Source: Mycobacterium neglectum (lineage in GTDB: Bacteria; Actinomycetota; Actinomycetes; Mycobacteriales; Mycobacteriaceae). Taken from it: DNA of 64,000 nt. The DNA lies in NCBI RefSeq assembly GCF_002591975.1, contig NZ_NVQE01000015.1, positions 1-64,000 on the forward strand. The letters are read 5' to 3'. Shown one piece after another: positions 52,095-62,402 of the stretch; within the stretch, counting starts at the first letter, position 1, and each line of letters begins with the position of its first letter. The notes under the pieces are model-generated. The model saw only the letters and a list, made by a program, of their open reading frames with translations, did not search any database and was not told the origin of the DNA. The position numbers and the translations under genes are program-made.

Positions 52095-52931
52095 ATGGTT
52101 GCCCAGCTCATCGCCACCGACCTCGGTGGTCTGCACGTCGAACGTATGGGTTCCGGATCCCCGGTCATGTTGTGGCACAGCCTGTTTCTCGACTCGCGAT
52201 CCTGGTGCGGCCTGCAGGACGAATTGGCGCGCAACCACTGCGTGTTCGTCATCGATGGACCGTCTCACGGGCGAAGCCAGCCGGTGGGCCGCGATTTCAC
52301 GTTCGACGAGTGTGCGTCAGCCGCCGAACAGGTGCTCGACGGCCTTGGTCTCGATGAGCCCGTGGACTGGGTGGGCAATGCCTGGGGAGGTCATATCGGC
52401 ATCCAGTTGGCCGTGCGCCTGCCGAGCCGGATCCGGACGTTGACCACCATCGGCACGCCGGCCCACCCATTGCGTCCCGCGGAGCGCTGGACCAAGGTAT
52501 GGCCGCTGGTGCAGCTCTACCGGTTCACCGGTCCGAACCCGCTGCTGCTGAAGCCGCTGTCTGATGCGCTCGTCGGGTCTGAATCGTCACACCTCGCACC
52601 CGATCTCGTGAAAACGGTGATGAGCGGGTTCATCGACGCGCCGAAGGATGCGATGTATCACGCAATGCGGTCGATGATGCTCAACCGGCCGGACATGACT
52701 GCCGACATGGCCGGGATCGCCGCACCGACACTGATCATCGCCGGTCGTGAGGACATCACTGGCTGGCGTCCCGCCGATGCGCAGGCCGTGGCGGACACCA
52801 TGGTTGACGCCAAGGTGGTGGCCACCGCCGGCTCCGGCCATTCCTCGCCGCTGCTGATCGACCGTGCCCGGGTCCTGCAGTCCATCACCGAATTCTGGGC
52901 ACGAACAGACCACAATCACCCGGCGAAATAG
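52095..52931 (+). CDS. Alpha/beta hydrolase with Ala at the nucleophile position
   Basis: 278 residues. The fold is clear: MLWHSLFLDSRSWCGLQDEL (oxyanion strand), CVFVIDGPSHGRSQPVG, the elbow DWVGNAWGGHIGIQLAV, APTLIIAGREDITGW (acid) and ATAGSGHSSPLLI (His). At the elbow GxSxG reads GNAWG, so residue 96 is Ala (codon GCC) instead of Ser; one base change from TCC would explain it. The classic serine mechanism should not work unless another residue substitutes. Two adjacent ATGs (52092, 52095) exist; GGAG at 52086-52089 sits 5 nt before the second. Divergent from the MarR gene. Confidence 0.83.
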   Translation: MVAQLIATDLGGLHVERMGSGSPVMLWHSLFLDSRSWCGLQDELARNHCVFVIDGPSHGRSQPVGRDFTFDECASAAEQVLDGLGLDEPVDWVGNAWGGHIGIQLAVRLPSRIRTLTTIGTPAHPLRPAERWTKVWPLVQLYRFTGPNPLLLKPLSDALVGSESSHLAPDLVKTVMSGFIDAPKDAMYHAMRSMMLNRPDMTADMAGIAAPTLIIAGREDITGWRPADAQAVADTMVDAKVVATAGSGHSSPLLIDRARVLQSITEFWARTDHNHPAK

Positions 52932-53007
52932 CAGATTTCAGCCGATGTTGGGCGGTGACCTGAACGCGCTTGCAGGCCGCCGTACGAGGGCCAAATTATC
53001 GCGTTTG

Positions 53008-53070
53008 CATCGCTATCGACGAAATGCGGACCGTGTCTCGCACTTTCGCTACAAAACGTCGAAAGCGATG
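53008..53070. terminator. Long hairpin between convergent genes
   Basis: CATCGCTATCGACG (53008-53021) pairs at 13 of 14 positions with CGTCGAAAGCGATG (53057-53070), with a 35-base loop containing partial further pairing. It lies between the hydrolase stop (52931) and the aldehyde dehydrogenase stop (53100) and may terminate both. Confidence 0.55.
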
Positions 53071-53099
53071 AGGTGCCGGGGCGCTGTTTGGCGAAAAAC

Positions 53100-54542
53100 C
53101 TAGCCGGTGAAGGCCATTACGTGCTTGATGCGCGTGTAGTCCTCGAGGCCGTACATCGACAGGTCCTTACCGTGGCCCGAGGACTTGTATCCGCCGTGCG
53201 GCATCTCGGCGACCAGTGGGATGTGGGTGTTGATCCACACGCAACCGAAGTCCAATGCCGCCGAAACCCGCAGCGCCCGCGATACATCCTTCGTCCACAC
53301 CGATGACGCCAGGCCGTACTCGGTGCCGTTGGCCCATGCGATCGCCTCGTCCTCGTCGGAGAACGACTGCACCGTGATCACCGGGCCGAAGATCTCCTGC
53401 TGCACCAGACGGTCGTCCTGGCGAAGCCCGCCGACGACGGTTGGCGCCACATAGAACCCCTTGTCGCCCTGGCGTTCTCCACCCGCGGCCACCTTGGCGT
53501 GCGACGGCACGTCGCTGAAGAACGACAGCACCCGCTCCATCTGGTTGACGTTGTTGACGGGCGGCACCCATGCGTCTTCATCGTCGGCGGCCTTGCCGAA
53601 CGTCGTCGTCGCACCGCGCGCCTGCTCGGCGAGCGCATCGGTCAGATCCGAGGCCACCTTCGCCGTCGCCAGCACTCGGGTGGCCGCAGTGCAGTCCTGG
53701 CCTGCGTTGAAGTATCCCGCCGTCGCGATTCCCTCGGCGGCGCCGGCGATGTCGCTGTCGTCGAACACGATCACCGGTGCCTTGCCGCCCAACTCCAGGT
53801 GGGTGCGCTTCAAATGTCCGCCCGCGCTCACCGCCACCGCGCGGCCCGCCGCCACCGAACCGGTGATCGACACCATCTCCGGCGTCGGATGCGCGACCAC
53901 CGCGGCACCGGTGTTCCGGTCTCCGCACACGACATTGAGCACACCGGGCGGGAAGTGTTTGGCCGCCATCTCGGCGAGCATCACCGTCGTGACCGGAGTG
54001 GTGTCGCTGGGCTTGATCACCACGGTGTTGCCCGCGGCGATCGCCGGACAGAACTTCCAGATCGCCATCATCATCGGGTAATTCCACGGCGATACCTGGC
54101 CGATCACGCCGACTGGTTCACGGCGGATCCACGACGTGTGGTTCTCCATGTACTCACCGGCCGACTTACCTTCCAACACCCTTGCCGCCCCGGCGAAGAA
54201 GCGGATCTGGTCGAGCATCGGCGGAATCTCTTCGGCCGCGGTGACGTGGTTCGGCTTACCCGTATTGCGACCCTCGGCCTCCACGAGTGCCTGGGCATTC
54301 TTCTCCACCTCGTCGGCGAAATCGAGCAGCGCCTTCTGACGGTTCGACGGCGTGGTGCGCTTCCAGTCCTTGAAGGCCTTCGACGCCGCGCTGTACGCGT
54401 TGTCGATGTCGGCCTCGTTGGAGATGGGCGCGGTGGCGTACTCCTCGCCGGTGCTCGGGTCGACGAGCGGCATGGTGGCACCGCTGACTGAGTCGACGAG
54501 TTCGCCGCCGATGAAATTCTGAACTCGCACACTGCTGGCCAC
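53100..54542 (-). CDS. NAD-dependent aldehyde dehydrogenase (amino-aldehyde/semialdehyde type)
   Basis: 480 residues from the GTG at 54542. [20 protein letters not shown] opens the Rossmann-like fold; NAD binding uses [20 protein letters not shown] and [14 protein letters not shown]; the general base Glu is in [17 protein letters not shown] and the catalytic Cys in [16 protein letters not shown]. The sequence style is nearest to gamma-aminobutyraldehyde dehydrogenases (PatD/PuuC) but succinate-semialdehyde is equally reasonable given gabT next door. 17 nt separate it from the gabT stop, so they form one operon for GABA-type amines. Confidence 0.9.
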   Translation of the reverse strand: MASSVRVQNFIGGELVDSVSGATMPLVDPSTGEEYATAPISNEADIDNAYSAASKAFKDWKRTTPSNRQKALLDFADEVEKNAQALVEAEGRNTGKPNHVTAAEEIPPMLDQIRFFAGAARVLEGKSAGEYMENHTSWIRREPVGVIGQVSPWNYPMMMAIWKFCPAIAAGNTVVIKPSDTTPVTTVMLAEMAAKHFPPGVLNVVCGDRNTGAAVVAHPTPEMVSITGSVAAGRAVAVSAGGHLKRTHLELGGKAPVIVFDDSDIAGAAEGIATAGYFNAGQDCTAATRVLATAKVASDLTDALAEQARGATTTFGKAADDEDAWVPPVNNVNQMERVLSFFSDVPSHAKVAAGGERQGDKGFYVAPTVVGGLRQDDRLVQQEIFGPVITVQSFSDEDEAIAWANGTEYGLASSVWTKDVSRALRVSAALDFGCVWINTHIPLVAEMPHGGYKSSGHGKDLSMYGLEDYTRIKHVMAFTG

Positions 54543-54559
54543 AGGAACCCCTTCTTCGG

Positions 54560-55900
54560 CTAAAGGTCTTTCAGAACAAGAGCAAGGACGTCGAGACCTT
54601 CGACAAGAAGGTCGTCGCTGATGGTCAGCGGGGGGAGGAACCGAAGCACATTTCCAAATGTGCCGCAGGACAACACGATCACCCCTGCGGCGTGGCATCC
54701 GGCGCACAGCGCTTTGGTCAGATCTGCGTCGGGCTCGGTCGTGCCGGACTTCACCAGCTCCATGGCGATCATGGCGCCGCGACCACGTACGTCACCGATC
54801 CGATCGTCCTCGGCCTGCAGCCGCCCGAGCCGATCCTTCATCAGCGCTTCGATCTGCTGCGCCCGCTCGACGAGCCCTTCGGCCTCGATGGTCTCGATGG
54901 TCGCCAGCGCCGCCGCGCACGCGACCGGATTGCCGCCGTAGGTACCACCGAGCCCACTGACGTGCGGTGCGTCCATGATCTCGGCCCTGCCGGTGACTGC
55001 GGACAACGGCATACCGTCGGCGATGCCCTTGGCGGTGACGATCAGATCGGGTTCGATGCCTTCGTGTTCGCACGCGAACATCGCCCCGGTGCGGGCGAAC
55101 CCGGTCTGCACCTCGTCGGCGATGAACACCACGTTGTTCTTGCGGCACCAGTCCAGCAGCGCGGGCAGGAAGCCGTCGGCGGGCACGATGAACCCGCCCT
55201 CGCCCTGGATCGGTTCGATGATGACGGCGGCGAGGTTGTCGGCACCGACCTGCTTGTCCATCACGGTGATGGCGCGCTCGGCCGCAAGCTCTCCGTCGGT
55301 GGCCATCTCCTTGCCGAACTCCGCGTCGCGGAACGGGTATGACAGCGGCGCGCGGTAGATCTCGGGCGCGAACGGCCCGAAGCCGTGCTTGTAGGGCATC
55401 GACTTCGCGGTCAACGCCATCGTCAGGTTGGTGCGACCGTGATACGCGTGATCGAACGACACGACCGCCGGTTTGTGGGTGTAGGTCCTGGCGACCTTGA
55501 TCGCGTTCTCGACCGCCTCTGAGCCCGAGTTGAACAGCGCCGACCGCTTCTCGCCGGTGCCCGGTGTCAGCCGGTTGAGTTGCTCGGCGACCGCGACGTA
55601 GCCCTCGTACGGCGTGATCATGAAACACGTGTGGGTGAACCGCGCCACCTGATCGGTAACGGCCGCGACGACGGCAGGTGACGAGTTTCCGATGGTGGTC
55701 ACGGCGATGCCCGACCCAAGATCGATGAGCCGATTGCCGTCGACGTCTTCGACGATGCCGCCGAATGCCCGCGACGCGTACACCGGCATGGTGTTGCCTA
55801 CCGCGCGGGAGACCGCGGCGGTTTTCCTGTCGATCAGCGCCTGCGAAAGAGGGCCGGGTATCTCGGTGGCGAGGTAGCGGCTCTGCTCGACGGTGCTCAA
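54560..55900 (-). CDS. gabT: 4-aminobutyrate aminotransferase
   Basis: 446 residues, class III PLP-dependent aminotransferase converting GABA and 2-oxoglutarate to succinate semialdehyde and glutamate. Visible: [20 protein letters not shown] near the start, [40 protein letters not shown], the PLP-phosphate region [20 protein letters not shown] and the Schiff-base Lys in [20 protein letters not shown]. The start is a TTG at 55900 with AGGAGG 5 bases upstream. It stands where Rv2589 stands in M. tuberculosis. Confidence 0.95.
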   Translation of the reverse strand: MSTVEQSRYLATEIPGPLSQALIDRKTAAVSRAVGNTMPVYASRAFGGIVEDVDGNRLIDLGSGIAVTTIGNSSPAVVAAVTDQVARFTHTCFMITPYEGYVAVAEQLNRLTPGTGEKRSALFNSGSEAVENAIKVARTYTHKPAVVSFDHAYHGRTNLTMALTAKSMPYKHGFGPFAPEIYRAPLSYPFRDAEFGKEMATDGELAAERAITVMDKQVGADNLAAVIIEPIQGEGGFIVPADGFLPALLDWCRKNNVVFIADEVQTGFARTGAMFACEHEGIEPDLIVTAKGIADGMPLSAVTGRAEIMDAPHVSGLGGTYGGNPVACAAALATIETIEAEGLVERAQQIEALMKDRLGRLQAEDDRIGDVRGRGAMIAMELVKSGTTEPDADLTKALCAGCHAAGVIVLSCGTFGNVLRFLPPLTISDDLLVEGLDVLALVLKDL

Positions 55901-56048
55901 TTCCGCCTCCTGACGAGTTGGATTCGACGCCCGACGCGTCGCGGTTCGAGCCTAGTCGGCGGCGCACCGATCGGATTGAAAACTCCGGTAGCTTCTAACG
56001 GGTTCATCGGTTGCCATGGAATGACGCAACGGATTTCGTCGCAAACGC

Positions 56049-56460
56049 TCAATCTCGGTCGTGATGACACACGGCTTCGAGCATCAGCCCCCATGGGTCG
56101 AGCCAGAACGTCGCGAAGTACGGCTGCGGATACTGGGGAAACACCTGCGGCCGGTGTAGGACCTGTCCGCCGAGCTGCGGGATCAGCGCTGTGACGAGTT
56201 CGTGAACGTCGTTCACCCGTGATCGGGTCCGCATCATGAACGCCAGATGCTGAAGTCCGGTCCGGTGCCGCGTGTACTGCGAGTTCTCGGCCGACGGATA
56301 GAAGAACAGATGCGTACCGGGCTTTCCGCCGGACGGTCGGTACGCGAACTCGTCCTCGGGCGGTGAAGTACTCGTCGAATCCCAGCAGCGGCATGACCGC
56401 GTCGTAGTAGGCCTTGGCCGCCCTCAGATCTTCAACGTTGATGCCGAGGTGCCCGAGCAC
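56049..56460 (-). pseudogene. VOC-family (glyoxalase-like) gene broken by a frameshift
   Basis: The first part, from a GTG at 56460, reads LGHLGINVEDLRAAKAYYDA and VMPLLGFDEYFTA, a VOC first module. Near 56358-56361, in GCCCGAGGAC, the frame must change by one base to continue as EDEFAYRPSGGKPGTHLFFY, then HLAFMMRTRSRVNDVHELVT and PYFATFWLDPWGLMLEAVCH to a stop at 56049. Removing one C from the CCC run restores a continuous 136-codon VOC gene. Either the gene is disabled or the sequence has an error. Metal-binding His and Glu (HLAF, LEAV) are present. Confidence 0.75.
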
Positions 56461-56600
56461 TACAGGAAGCTAACACCTCGCCGCAGCGACGGGGGCACTC
56501 GGTGATCTGTGGCCGCAATGGCACACTGGTCACTGACGAAGCGCCTGACCTGCCGGTCTGCGCTGTGACACCGAGACCGATACGAAAGACAGCTGCTGAC

Positions 56601-56954
56601 ATGGATCTGGTCATCTTCCTGCCCCTCATCATCATCATGGGGCTCTTCATGTTCTTCGCATCGCGCCGCCAGAAGAAGGCGATGCAGGCGACCATCGATC
56701 TGCACGAGTCGCTGCAGGTCGGTGACCGCATCCACACCACATCGGGCATGGAAGCCACGATCTCCGGCCTCGGCGAAGACACCGTCGACCTGGAGATCGC
56801 TCCCGGAGTGGTCACCACCTGGATGAAGCTGGCCGTACGCGACAAGATCGGGCCGGACGTCGATGAGGACGAGGATTTCGAGGAGATCGACGACTTCGAC
56901 GACCAGGAGTCGACCGCCACCGAAATCACTGAAAGTCCCAACAAGAAGGACTGA
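56601..56954 (+). CDS. yajC: Preprotein translocase accessory protein YajC
   Basis: 117 residues from the ATG at 56601. One N-terminal transmembrane helix (LVIFLPLIIIMGLFMFFASR) followed by a small beta domain (SLQVGDRIHTTSGMEATISG) and a very acidic tail (DEDEDFEEIDDFDDQE). Member of the SecDF-YajC complex of the Sec pathway. Precedes secD as in Rv2588c-Rv2586c. Confidence 0.93.
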   Translation: MDLVIFLPLIIIMGLFMFFASRRQKKAMQATIDLHESLQVGDRIHTTSGMEATISGLGEDTVDLEIAPGVVTTWMKLAVRDKIGPDVDEDEDFEEIDDFDDQESTATEITESPNKKD

Positions 56955-57026
56955 AGGCTGAGTACTCAGCCTGAGCACGTACCCTTTGCGGTGCTGACGA
57001 ACTGATCTCGAGGAGACCCTAGAAAC

Positions 57027-58850
57027 GTGGCATCGTCTTCGACGCCGGTGCACCCTGCCCGATACCTTGCGCTCTTTTTGGTATTGCTGGTCGGCGCATA
57101 CCTGTTGGTGTTCCTTACGGGGGACAAGAAGCCCGACCCCAAGCTCGGCATCGATCTGCAGGGCGGCACCCGCGTAACGCTCACCGCCCGCACGCCGGAC
57201 GGCTCACCTCCGACCCGTGATGCCCTCAACCAGGCGCAGACGATCATCAACGATCGTGTCAACGGGCTAGGGGTCTCCGGGTCCGAAGTCATCATCGACG
57301 GCGACAACCTCGTCATCACCGTTCCGGGTAATGAGAGCAGTGAGGCCCGCAACCTAGGCCAGACGGCACGGCTGTACATCAGGCCGGTAGTCCACGCGAT
57401 GCCCTCCGCGGCGGCGCAGGGCGAGCAGCCGCAGGGCGCACCACCAGGTGCTCCGCCGGGCGCGCCGCCCGGAATTCCCGGCATGCCGCCCGGAGCAATC
57501 CCCGGGCTGCCGCCTGGTGCCGATCCCGGCGCATCGGCGCCCGCGCCGGGAAGCGTCGAGCAGCCCGCCGCGCCGCCTGCGCAGTCGCCCGCGCCGCAGC
57601 CCCGTCCCTATCCTCAGGAGCCGCCGGCCCAGCCCGCACCCGAGCCGCCCCCGACGCCTACTCCGCCGCCACCGGCGCCAGGCCAGGGGCCCGCGCCGGC
57701 CCCCGGCACGCAGACCCCGGCGCCGCCGCCCGGTGACATTCCGCTCTCACAACGCATCGCCGACGAGAAGGAGCTGCGCCAGAGCGCCGACCAGCAGATC
57801 CAGATTCTGGCACTGCAGTTCCAGGCCACCCGCTGCGGCGAGGAAGACGTATTGGCCGGCAACGATGACCCGAACCTGCCGCTCGTCACATGCTCGCAGG
57901 ACGGCAACGAGGTCTATCTACTCGACAAGTCGATCATCAACGGTGAACAGATCGAGAACGCGAGCTCGGGTCTCGATCAGCAGCAGGGCCAGTACATCGT
58001 CGACGTTCAATTCAAGAGCGACGCCACCAAGATCTGGGCGGACTTCACCGCCGCGAACGTCGGCACACAGACCGCGTTCGTCCTGGACTCCCAGGTGGTC
58101 AGCGCTCCCGAGATACGCGAGCCCATTCCGGGTGGCCGTACCCAGATCAGCGGACAGTTCACCGAGCAGACGGCCCGCGAACTGGCCAACGTGCTGAAGT
58201 ACGGCTCGCTACCGCTGTCCTTTGAGTCCTCGGAAGCTGAAACCGTCTCGGCCACATTGGGTTTGACATCGCTGCGGGCAGGATTGATCGCGGGTGCGGT
58301 CGGGCTCGCGCTGGTGCTGCTGTATTCGCTGCTGTACTACCGGATCTTGGGCGTCCTGATCGCGTTGTCGCTGGTCGCTTCCGGCGCAATGGTTTACGCG
58401 ATCCTGGTGCTGCTGGGGAGATGGATCGGCTACACGCTCGACCTCGCCGGCATCGCGGGTCTGATCATCGGTATCGGTATGACGGCTGACTCGTTTGTGG
58501 TGTTCTTCGAGCGCATCAAGGATGAGATACGTGACGGTCGGTCGTTCCGCTCGGCCGTGCCCCGCGGTTGGAGCAGGGCGCGTAAGACGATCCTGTCTGG
58601 AAACGCAGTCACATTCCTGGCCGCTGCCGTTCTCTATATCCTGGCTGTCGGCCAGGTGAAGGGATTTGCCTTCACCTTGGGCCTGACCACCATCCTCGAT
58701 GTGGTGGTGGTGTTCCTGGTGACCTGGCCGATCGTGTACATGGCGTCGAAGTCGCCGACGATGGCGAAGCCGCGCCTGAACGGTCTGGGCGCAGTGCAGC
58801 AGATCGCCCGCGAGCGCCGAGCGGCCGCACACGTGACGGGACGGGGATAG
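57027..58850 (+). CDS. secD: Protein-export membrane protein SecD
   Basis: 607 residues from a GTG. TM1 ([19 protein letters not shown]), the first motif [20 protein letters not shown], a large extracytoplasmic domain, then five C-terminal TM helices with [20 protein letters not shown] (conserved Asp of the proton channel). Residues about 130-245 are an inserted Pro/Ala/Gly-rich linker (many PPGAPPGA and APAPG units) that makes the protein longer than most SecDs. It uses the proton motive force to pull secreted proteins outward with SecF. Confidence 0.95.
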   Translation: MASSSTPVHPARYLALFLVLLVGAYLLVFLTGDKKPDPKLGIDLQGGTRVTLTARTPDGSPPTRDALNQAQTIINDRVNGLGVSGSEVIIDGDNLVITVPGNESSEARNLGQTARLYIRPVVHAMPSAAAQGEQPQGAPPGAPPGAPPGIPGMPPGAIPGLPPGADPGASAPAPGSVEQPAAPPAQSPAPQPRPYPQEPPAQPAPEPPPTPTPPPPAPGQGPAPAPGTQTPAPPPGDIPLSQRIADEKELRQSADQQIQILALQFQATRCGEEDVLAGNDDPNLPLVTCSQDGNEVYLLDKSIINGEQIENASSGLDQQQGQYIVDVQFKSDATKIWADFTAANVGTQTAFVLDSQVVSAPEIREPIPGGRTQISGQFTEQTARELANVLKYGSLPLSFESSEAETVSATLGLTSLRAGLIAGAVGLALVLLYSLLYYRILGVLIALSLVASGAMVYAILVLLGRWIGYTLDLAGIAGLIIGIGMTADSFVVFFERIKDEIRDGRSFRSAVPRGWSRARKTILSGNAVTFLAAAVLYILAVGQVKGFAFTLGLTTILDVVVVFLVTWPIVYMASKSPTMAKPRLNGLGAVQQIARERRAAAHVTGRG

Positions 58851-58854
58851 CGAC

Positions 58855-60132
58855 ATGGCCGCCAAGGACGAAGACATCGATAAAGACAAAGAAGACCTGA
58901 CGTCGAAAGCCGTCGAGGCGCCCGGCCTCGAGACCGCAACGCCGCAGCACGGCTTCTTCACCCGGCTCTACACCGGCACCGGCGCGTTCGAGGTCATCGG
59001 CAAGCGCAAGCTGTGGTTCATGATCAGCGGCTTGATCGTCGCCGTGTGCCTCGCGAGCATTCTGCTGCGCGGCTTCACCTTCGGCATCGACTTCGAGGGT
59101 GGCACCAAGGTGTCGATGCCGGCGCAGGGCGCGTCCGGCACCGTAAGCGCCCAACAGGTCGAAGATGTGTTCAGCAAGTCGTTGGGCACGGATGCCGACG
59201 CGGTGGTGATCGTCGGCAGCGGCGAATCCGCCACGGTGCAGATCCGTTCGGAAACGCTGGACAACCAAGAGATCGAGACGCTGCGCACGGCACTCTTCGA
59301 CGCATTCCAGCCGCGGGGACCCGACGGCCAGCCCGACAAGAACGCCATCAGCGACTCCGCGGTGTCGGAGACCTGGGGTGGGCAGATCACCGAGAAGGCA
59401 CTCATCGCCCTGGTGGTGTTCCTCGCACTGGCGGCCCTCTACATCACGGTGCGATATGAGCGCTACATGGCCGTCGCCGCATTGGCGACCCTGGTGTTCG
59501 ACCTCGTCGTCACCGCCGGTGTCTATTCCATCGTCGGATTCGAAGTCACACCTGCCACGGTGATCGGTCTGCTGACCATCCTCGGCTTCTCGCTTTACGA
59601 CACCGTGATCGTGTTCGACAAGGTCGAGGAGAACACCGAGGGTTTCGAGCACACCACTCGCCGAACGTTCGCAGAGCACGCCAATCTCGCGGTGAACCAG
59701 ACATTCATGCGGTCGATCAACACAAGTGTCATCTCGGTGCTGCCGATCGTCGCGCTGATGGTGATCGCGGTCTGGCTGCTGGGCGTCGGCACGCTGATGG
59801 ACCTGGCCCTGGTGCAGTTGGTCGGTGTGATCGTCGGTACGTATTCGTCGATCTACTTCGCGACGCCGCTGCTGGTGACGCTGCGAGAACGCACCGCGCT
59901 GGTGCGCAACCACACGCGCCGAGTGATGAATCGCCGCAAGGGAAGTGCCGCGAGGGTGTCGGATTCCGAAAACGACGATTCGGCGGCGACGCCGGCCACG
60001 GCGGCAGTGTCCTCGCCGGTGACAAGCGCCACGCCGCCGCCTGACAAGCCAGCGCCCGGTGCGCGGCCCAACCGCCCGACGAACAGCCGGACCGGACGAC
60101 CGTCGGGTAAGCGCGACGCCCGGCGACGGTAA
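58855..60132 (+). CDS. secF: Protein-export membrane protein SecF
   Basis: 425 residues. Hydrophilic N-terminus, TM1, motif FTFGIDFEGGTKVSMPAQGA, extracytoplasmic domain, then five TM helices including GLLTILGFSLYDTVIVFDKVEE. The C-terminal 90 residues are hydrophilic, Ala/Thr/Pro-rich and end in basic RDARRR. Starts 4 nt after secD. Confidence 0.95.
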   Translation: MAAKDEDIDKDKEDLTSKAVEAPGLETATPQHGFFTRLYTGTGAFEVIGKRKLWFMISGLIVAVCLASILLRGFTFGIDFEGGTKVSMPAQGASGTVSAQQVEDVFSKSLGTDADAVVIVGSGESATVQIRSETLDNQEIETLRTALFDAFQPRGPDGQPDKNAISDSAVSETWGGQITEKALIALVVFLALAALYITVRYERYMAVAALATLVFDLVVTAGVYSIVGFEVTPATVIGLLTILGFSLYDTVIVFDKVEENTEGFEHTTRRTFAEHANLAVNQTFMRSINTSVISVLPIVALMVIAVWLLGVGTLMDLALVQLVGVIVGTYSSIYFATPLLVTLRERTALVRNHTRRVMNRRKGSAARVSDSENDDSAATPATAAVSSPVTSATPPPDKPAPGARPNRPTNSRTGRPSGKRDARRR

Positions 60133-60185
60133 GCCAGATGATCCTCCGCAAGCGGGTGGGTCCCCGGTCAGTTAGGGGAGTGGCC

Positions 60186-61835
60186 ATGCCATGGAGTCGG
60201 CGCGCCGGTGTGCTGGCCGCCGCGCTGACGGTCGTGGCCGCCGGTCTGTCCTCGTGTTCTCGCGGCCCCGCCGACAGTATCGACTTCGCCATGGACGGCC
60301 TGCTCACGACCTACAACGTCAACACCGTGGCCGGTGCCGCATCCGGTGGTCCGCAGGCGTTCGCGCGGGTGCTCACCGGTTTCAACTACCACGGTCCCGA
60401 CGGCCAGATCGTCGGCGATCACGACTTCGGCAAGATCTCGGTCGTCGGACGGGCGCCGCTGGTACTCGACTACGAAATCAACGACGCCGCTGTGTACTCC
60501 GACGGCAAGCCGATCACGTGCGACGACATGGTGCTGGCCTGGGCGTCACAATCCGGCCGTTTCCCCGGTTTCGATGCGGCCAGCCGCGCGGGTTACACCG
60601 ACGTCGCGTCGGTGGAATGTGCACCAGGGCAGAAGAAGGCTCGGGTGTCGTTCGCGCAGGATCGCGCATTCGTCGACTACGGCCAGTTGTTCGCCGCCAC
60701 GTCGATGATGCCGTCGCATGTGATCGCCGATGTGCTCGGCCTTCCGGACGGCGGTGTCACCACCGCCGTCAACAACAACGACGCCGCGACGGTGGACCGG
60801 ATCGCCAAGGTGTGGAACACCACCTGGAATCTGACGCCGGACATCGACATCAAGAAGTTCCCGTCGTCGGGCCCCTACAAGCTGGATTCGGTAACCGATG
60901 ACGGCGCCGTCGTGCTCGTCGCCAACGACAAGTGGTGGGGAGCCGCGCCCGTCACCTCGAGGATCACCGTATGGCCGCGTGGCGCAGACATCCAGGATCG
61001 CATCAACCAGGGCGCCTACGACGTGGTCGATGTCTCGGCGGGCTCATCGGGCACGCTGAACCTGCCTGACGACTACATCCGGACCGAGGCCGCGTCCGCG
61101 GGTATCGAGCAGCTCATCTTCGCGTCGCAGGGGCCGTTGTCCCAGCCGCCGGAGCGGCGCGCACTGGCCCACTGCACTCCACGAGACGTGATCGCCCGCA
61201 ACGCCGCGGTGCCGATCGCCAACTCGCGTCTGAACCCCGTCACGGAGGACGCGTACAGCGCAGCCGAAAGTGCGGTCGAGGGCGGGCAGTTCAGCGTCGC
61301 CAATCCCGAAGCCGCGCGCGCCGCGGTGAACGGCCGGCCGTTGACCGTCCGTATCGGCTATCAGAGCCCCAACGCCCGGCTGGCGGCGACCGTCGGTGCG
61401 ATCGCCAAGGCGTGCGCGCCGGCCGGCATCACCGTGCAGGACGTCGCGACCGACGAGACCGGCCCGCTGACGTTGCGTGACAACGAGATCGACGTCCTGC
61501 TCGCCAGCACAGGCGGTGCGGCGGGCAGCGGGTCGACCGGATCCAATTCGATGGACGCCTACGACCTGCATTCGGGGAACGGCAACAATCTGTCCCGATA
61601 TACCAATGAGCGCGTCGACGGAATCATCGCGGCGATCGCGGTGACCTCCGACCCCAAGGAACTGTCGCGGCTACTCGGTGAGGGCGGATCGATCCTGTGG
61701 ACTGACATGCCGACCATTCCGCTCTATCGTCAGCAGCGGACCGTGTTGACGTCGAAAGACATGTACGCGGTGAGCAGCAGTCCGACTCGATGGGGTGCGG
61801 GATGGAACATGGATCGCTGGGCGCTGGGCGGGTGA
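60186..61835 (+). CDS. Lipoprotein, extracellular solute-binding family 5 (Rv2585c-like)
   Basis: 549 residues from the ATG at 60186 (GGGGAG 5 bases upstream; a longer frame begins at 60138). Signal peptide with lipobox LSSC ([20 protein letters not shown]). The body is a peptide/oligopeptide-binding fold (SBP_bac_5): [60 protein letters not shown]. No permease genes are next to it, so it may serve a distant transporter or another envelope role. Conserved after secF in mycobacteria. Confidence 0.88.
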   Translation: MPWSRRAGVLAAALTVVAAGLSSCSRGPADSIDFAMDGLLTTYNVNTVAGAASGGPQAFARVLTGFNYHGPDGQIVGDHDFGKISVVGRAPLVLDYEINDAAVYSDGKPITCDDMVLAWASQSGRFPGFDAASRAGYTDVASVECAPGQKKARVSFAQDRAFVDYGQLFAATSMMPSHVIADVLGLPDGGVTTAVNNNDAATVDRIAKVWNTTWNLTPDIDIKKFPSSGPYKLDSVTDDGAVVLVANDKWWGAAPVTSRITVWPRGADIQDRINQGAYDVVDVSAGSSGTLNLPDDYIRTEAASAGIEQLIFASQGPLSQPPERRALAHCTPRDVIARNAAVPIANSRLNPVTEDAYSAAESAVEGGQFSVANPEAARAAVNGRPLTVRIGYQSPNARLAATVGAIAKACAPAGITVQDVATDETGPLTLRDNEIDVLLASTGGAAGSGSTGSNSMDAYDLHSGNGNNLSRYTNERVDGIIAAIAVTSDPKELSRLLGEGGSILWTDMPTIPLYRQQRTVLTSKDMYAVSSSPTRWGAGWNMDRWALGG

Positions 61836-62362
61836 GCACCCGAGACATCGCGGCTCTCGTCGAATCCCTGCTGCGGGAGGTGCCCGACTTTCCCGAGCCG
61901 GGTATCCAGTTCAAGGATCTGACGCCGCTGCTTGCCGATGCGCACGGACTGGCCAAGGTCACCGATGCTCTCGCCGAGACCGCAGAAGGCGCCGACCTGG
62001 TGGCGGGCATCGATGCGCGCGGGTTCCTGCTGGGCGCGGCGGTCGCCTTGCGGCTCGGGATCGGTGTGCTGGCAGTCCGCAAGGGCGGCAAACTGCCTCC
62101 GCCGGTGCACAGCGAGACCTACCAGCTGGAATACGGCTCGGCCACGCTGGAGCTACCGGCCGACGGCATCGAACTGGCCGGGCGCAGGGTCGTCATCATC
62201 GACGACGTTCTCGCGACCGGTGGGACAGTCGCCGCGACGCACCGGTTGCTCCAGCACTGCGGCTCGATCGTTCCCTGTGCTGCGGTTGTGCTCGAACTCA
62301 CCGCGCTGAATGGCCGCGACGTGCTCGAACCGCTGCCGGTGACGTCCCTGCTCACGATCTGA
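61832..62362 (+). CDS. apt: Adenine phosphoribosyltransferase
   Basis: 176 residues from the GTG at 61832, overlapping the lipoprotein stop. Typical strings: [40 protein letters not shown] and the PRPP-binding [20 protein letters not shown] (near 125). It salvages adenine to AMP. Conserved between Rv2585c and relA. Confidence 0.93.
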   Translation: MSTRDIAALVESLLREVPDFPEPGIQFKDLTPLLADAHGLAKVTDALAETAEGADLVAGIDARGFLLGAAVALRLGIGVLAVRKGGKLPPPVHSETYQLEYGSATLELPADGIELAGRRVVIIDDVLATGGTVAATHRLLQHCGSIVPCAAVVLELTALNGRDVLEPLPVTSLLTI

Positions 62363-62402
62363 GCCGTATCCTGAAAAGTCTGAGCGATTTCAGGAGGTGA
62401 CC

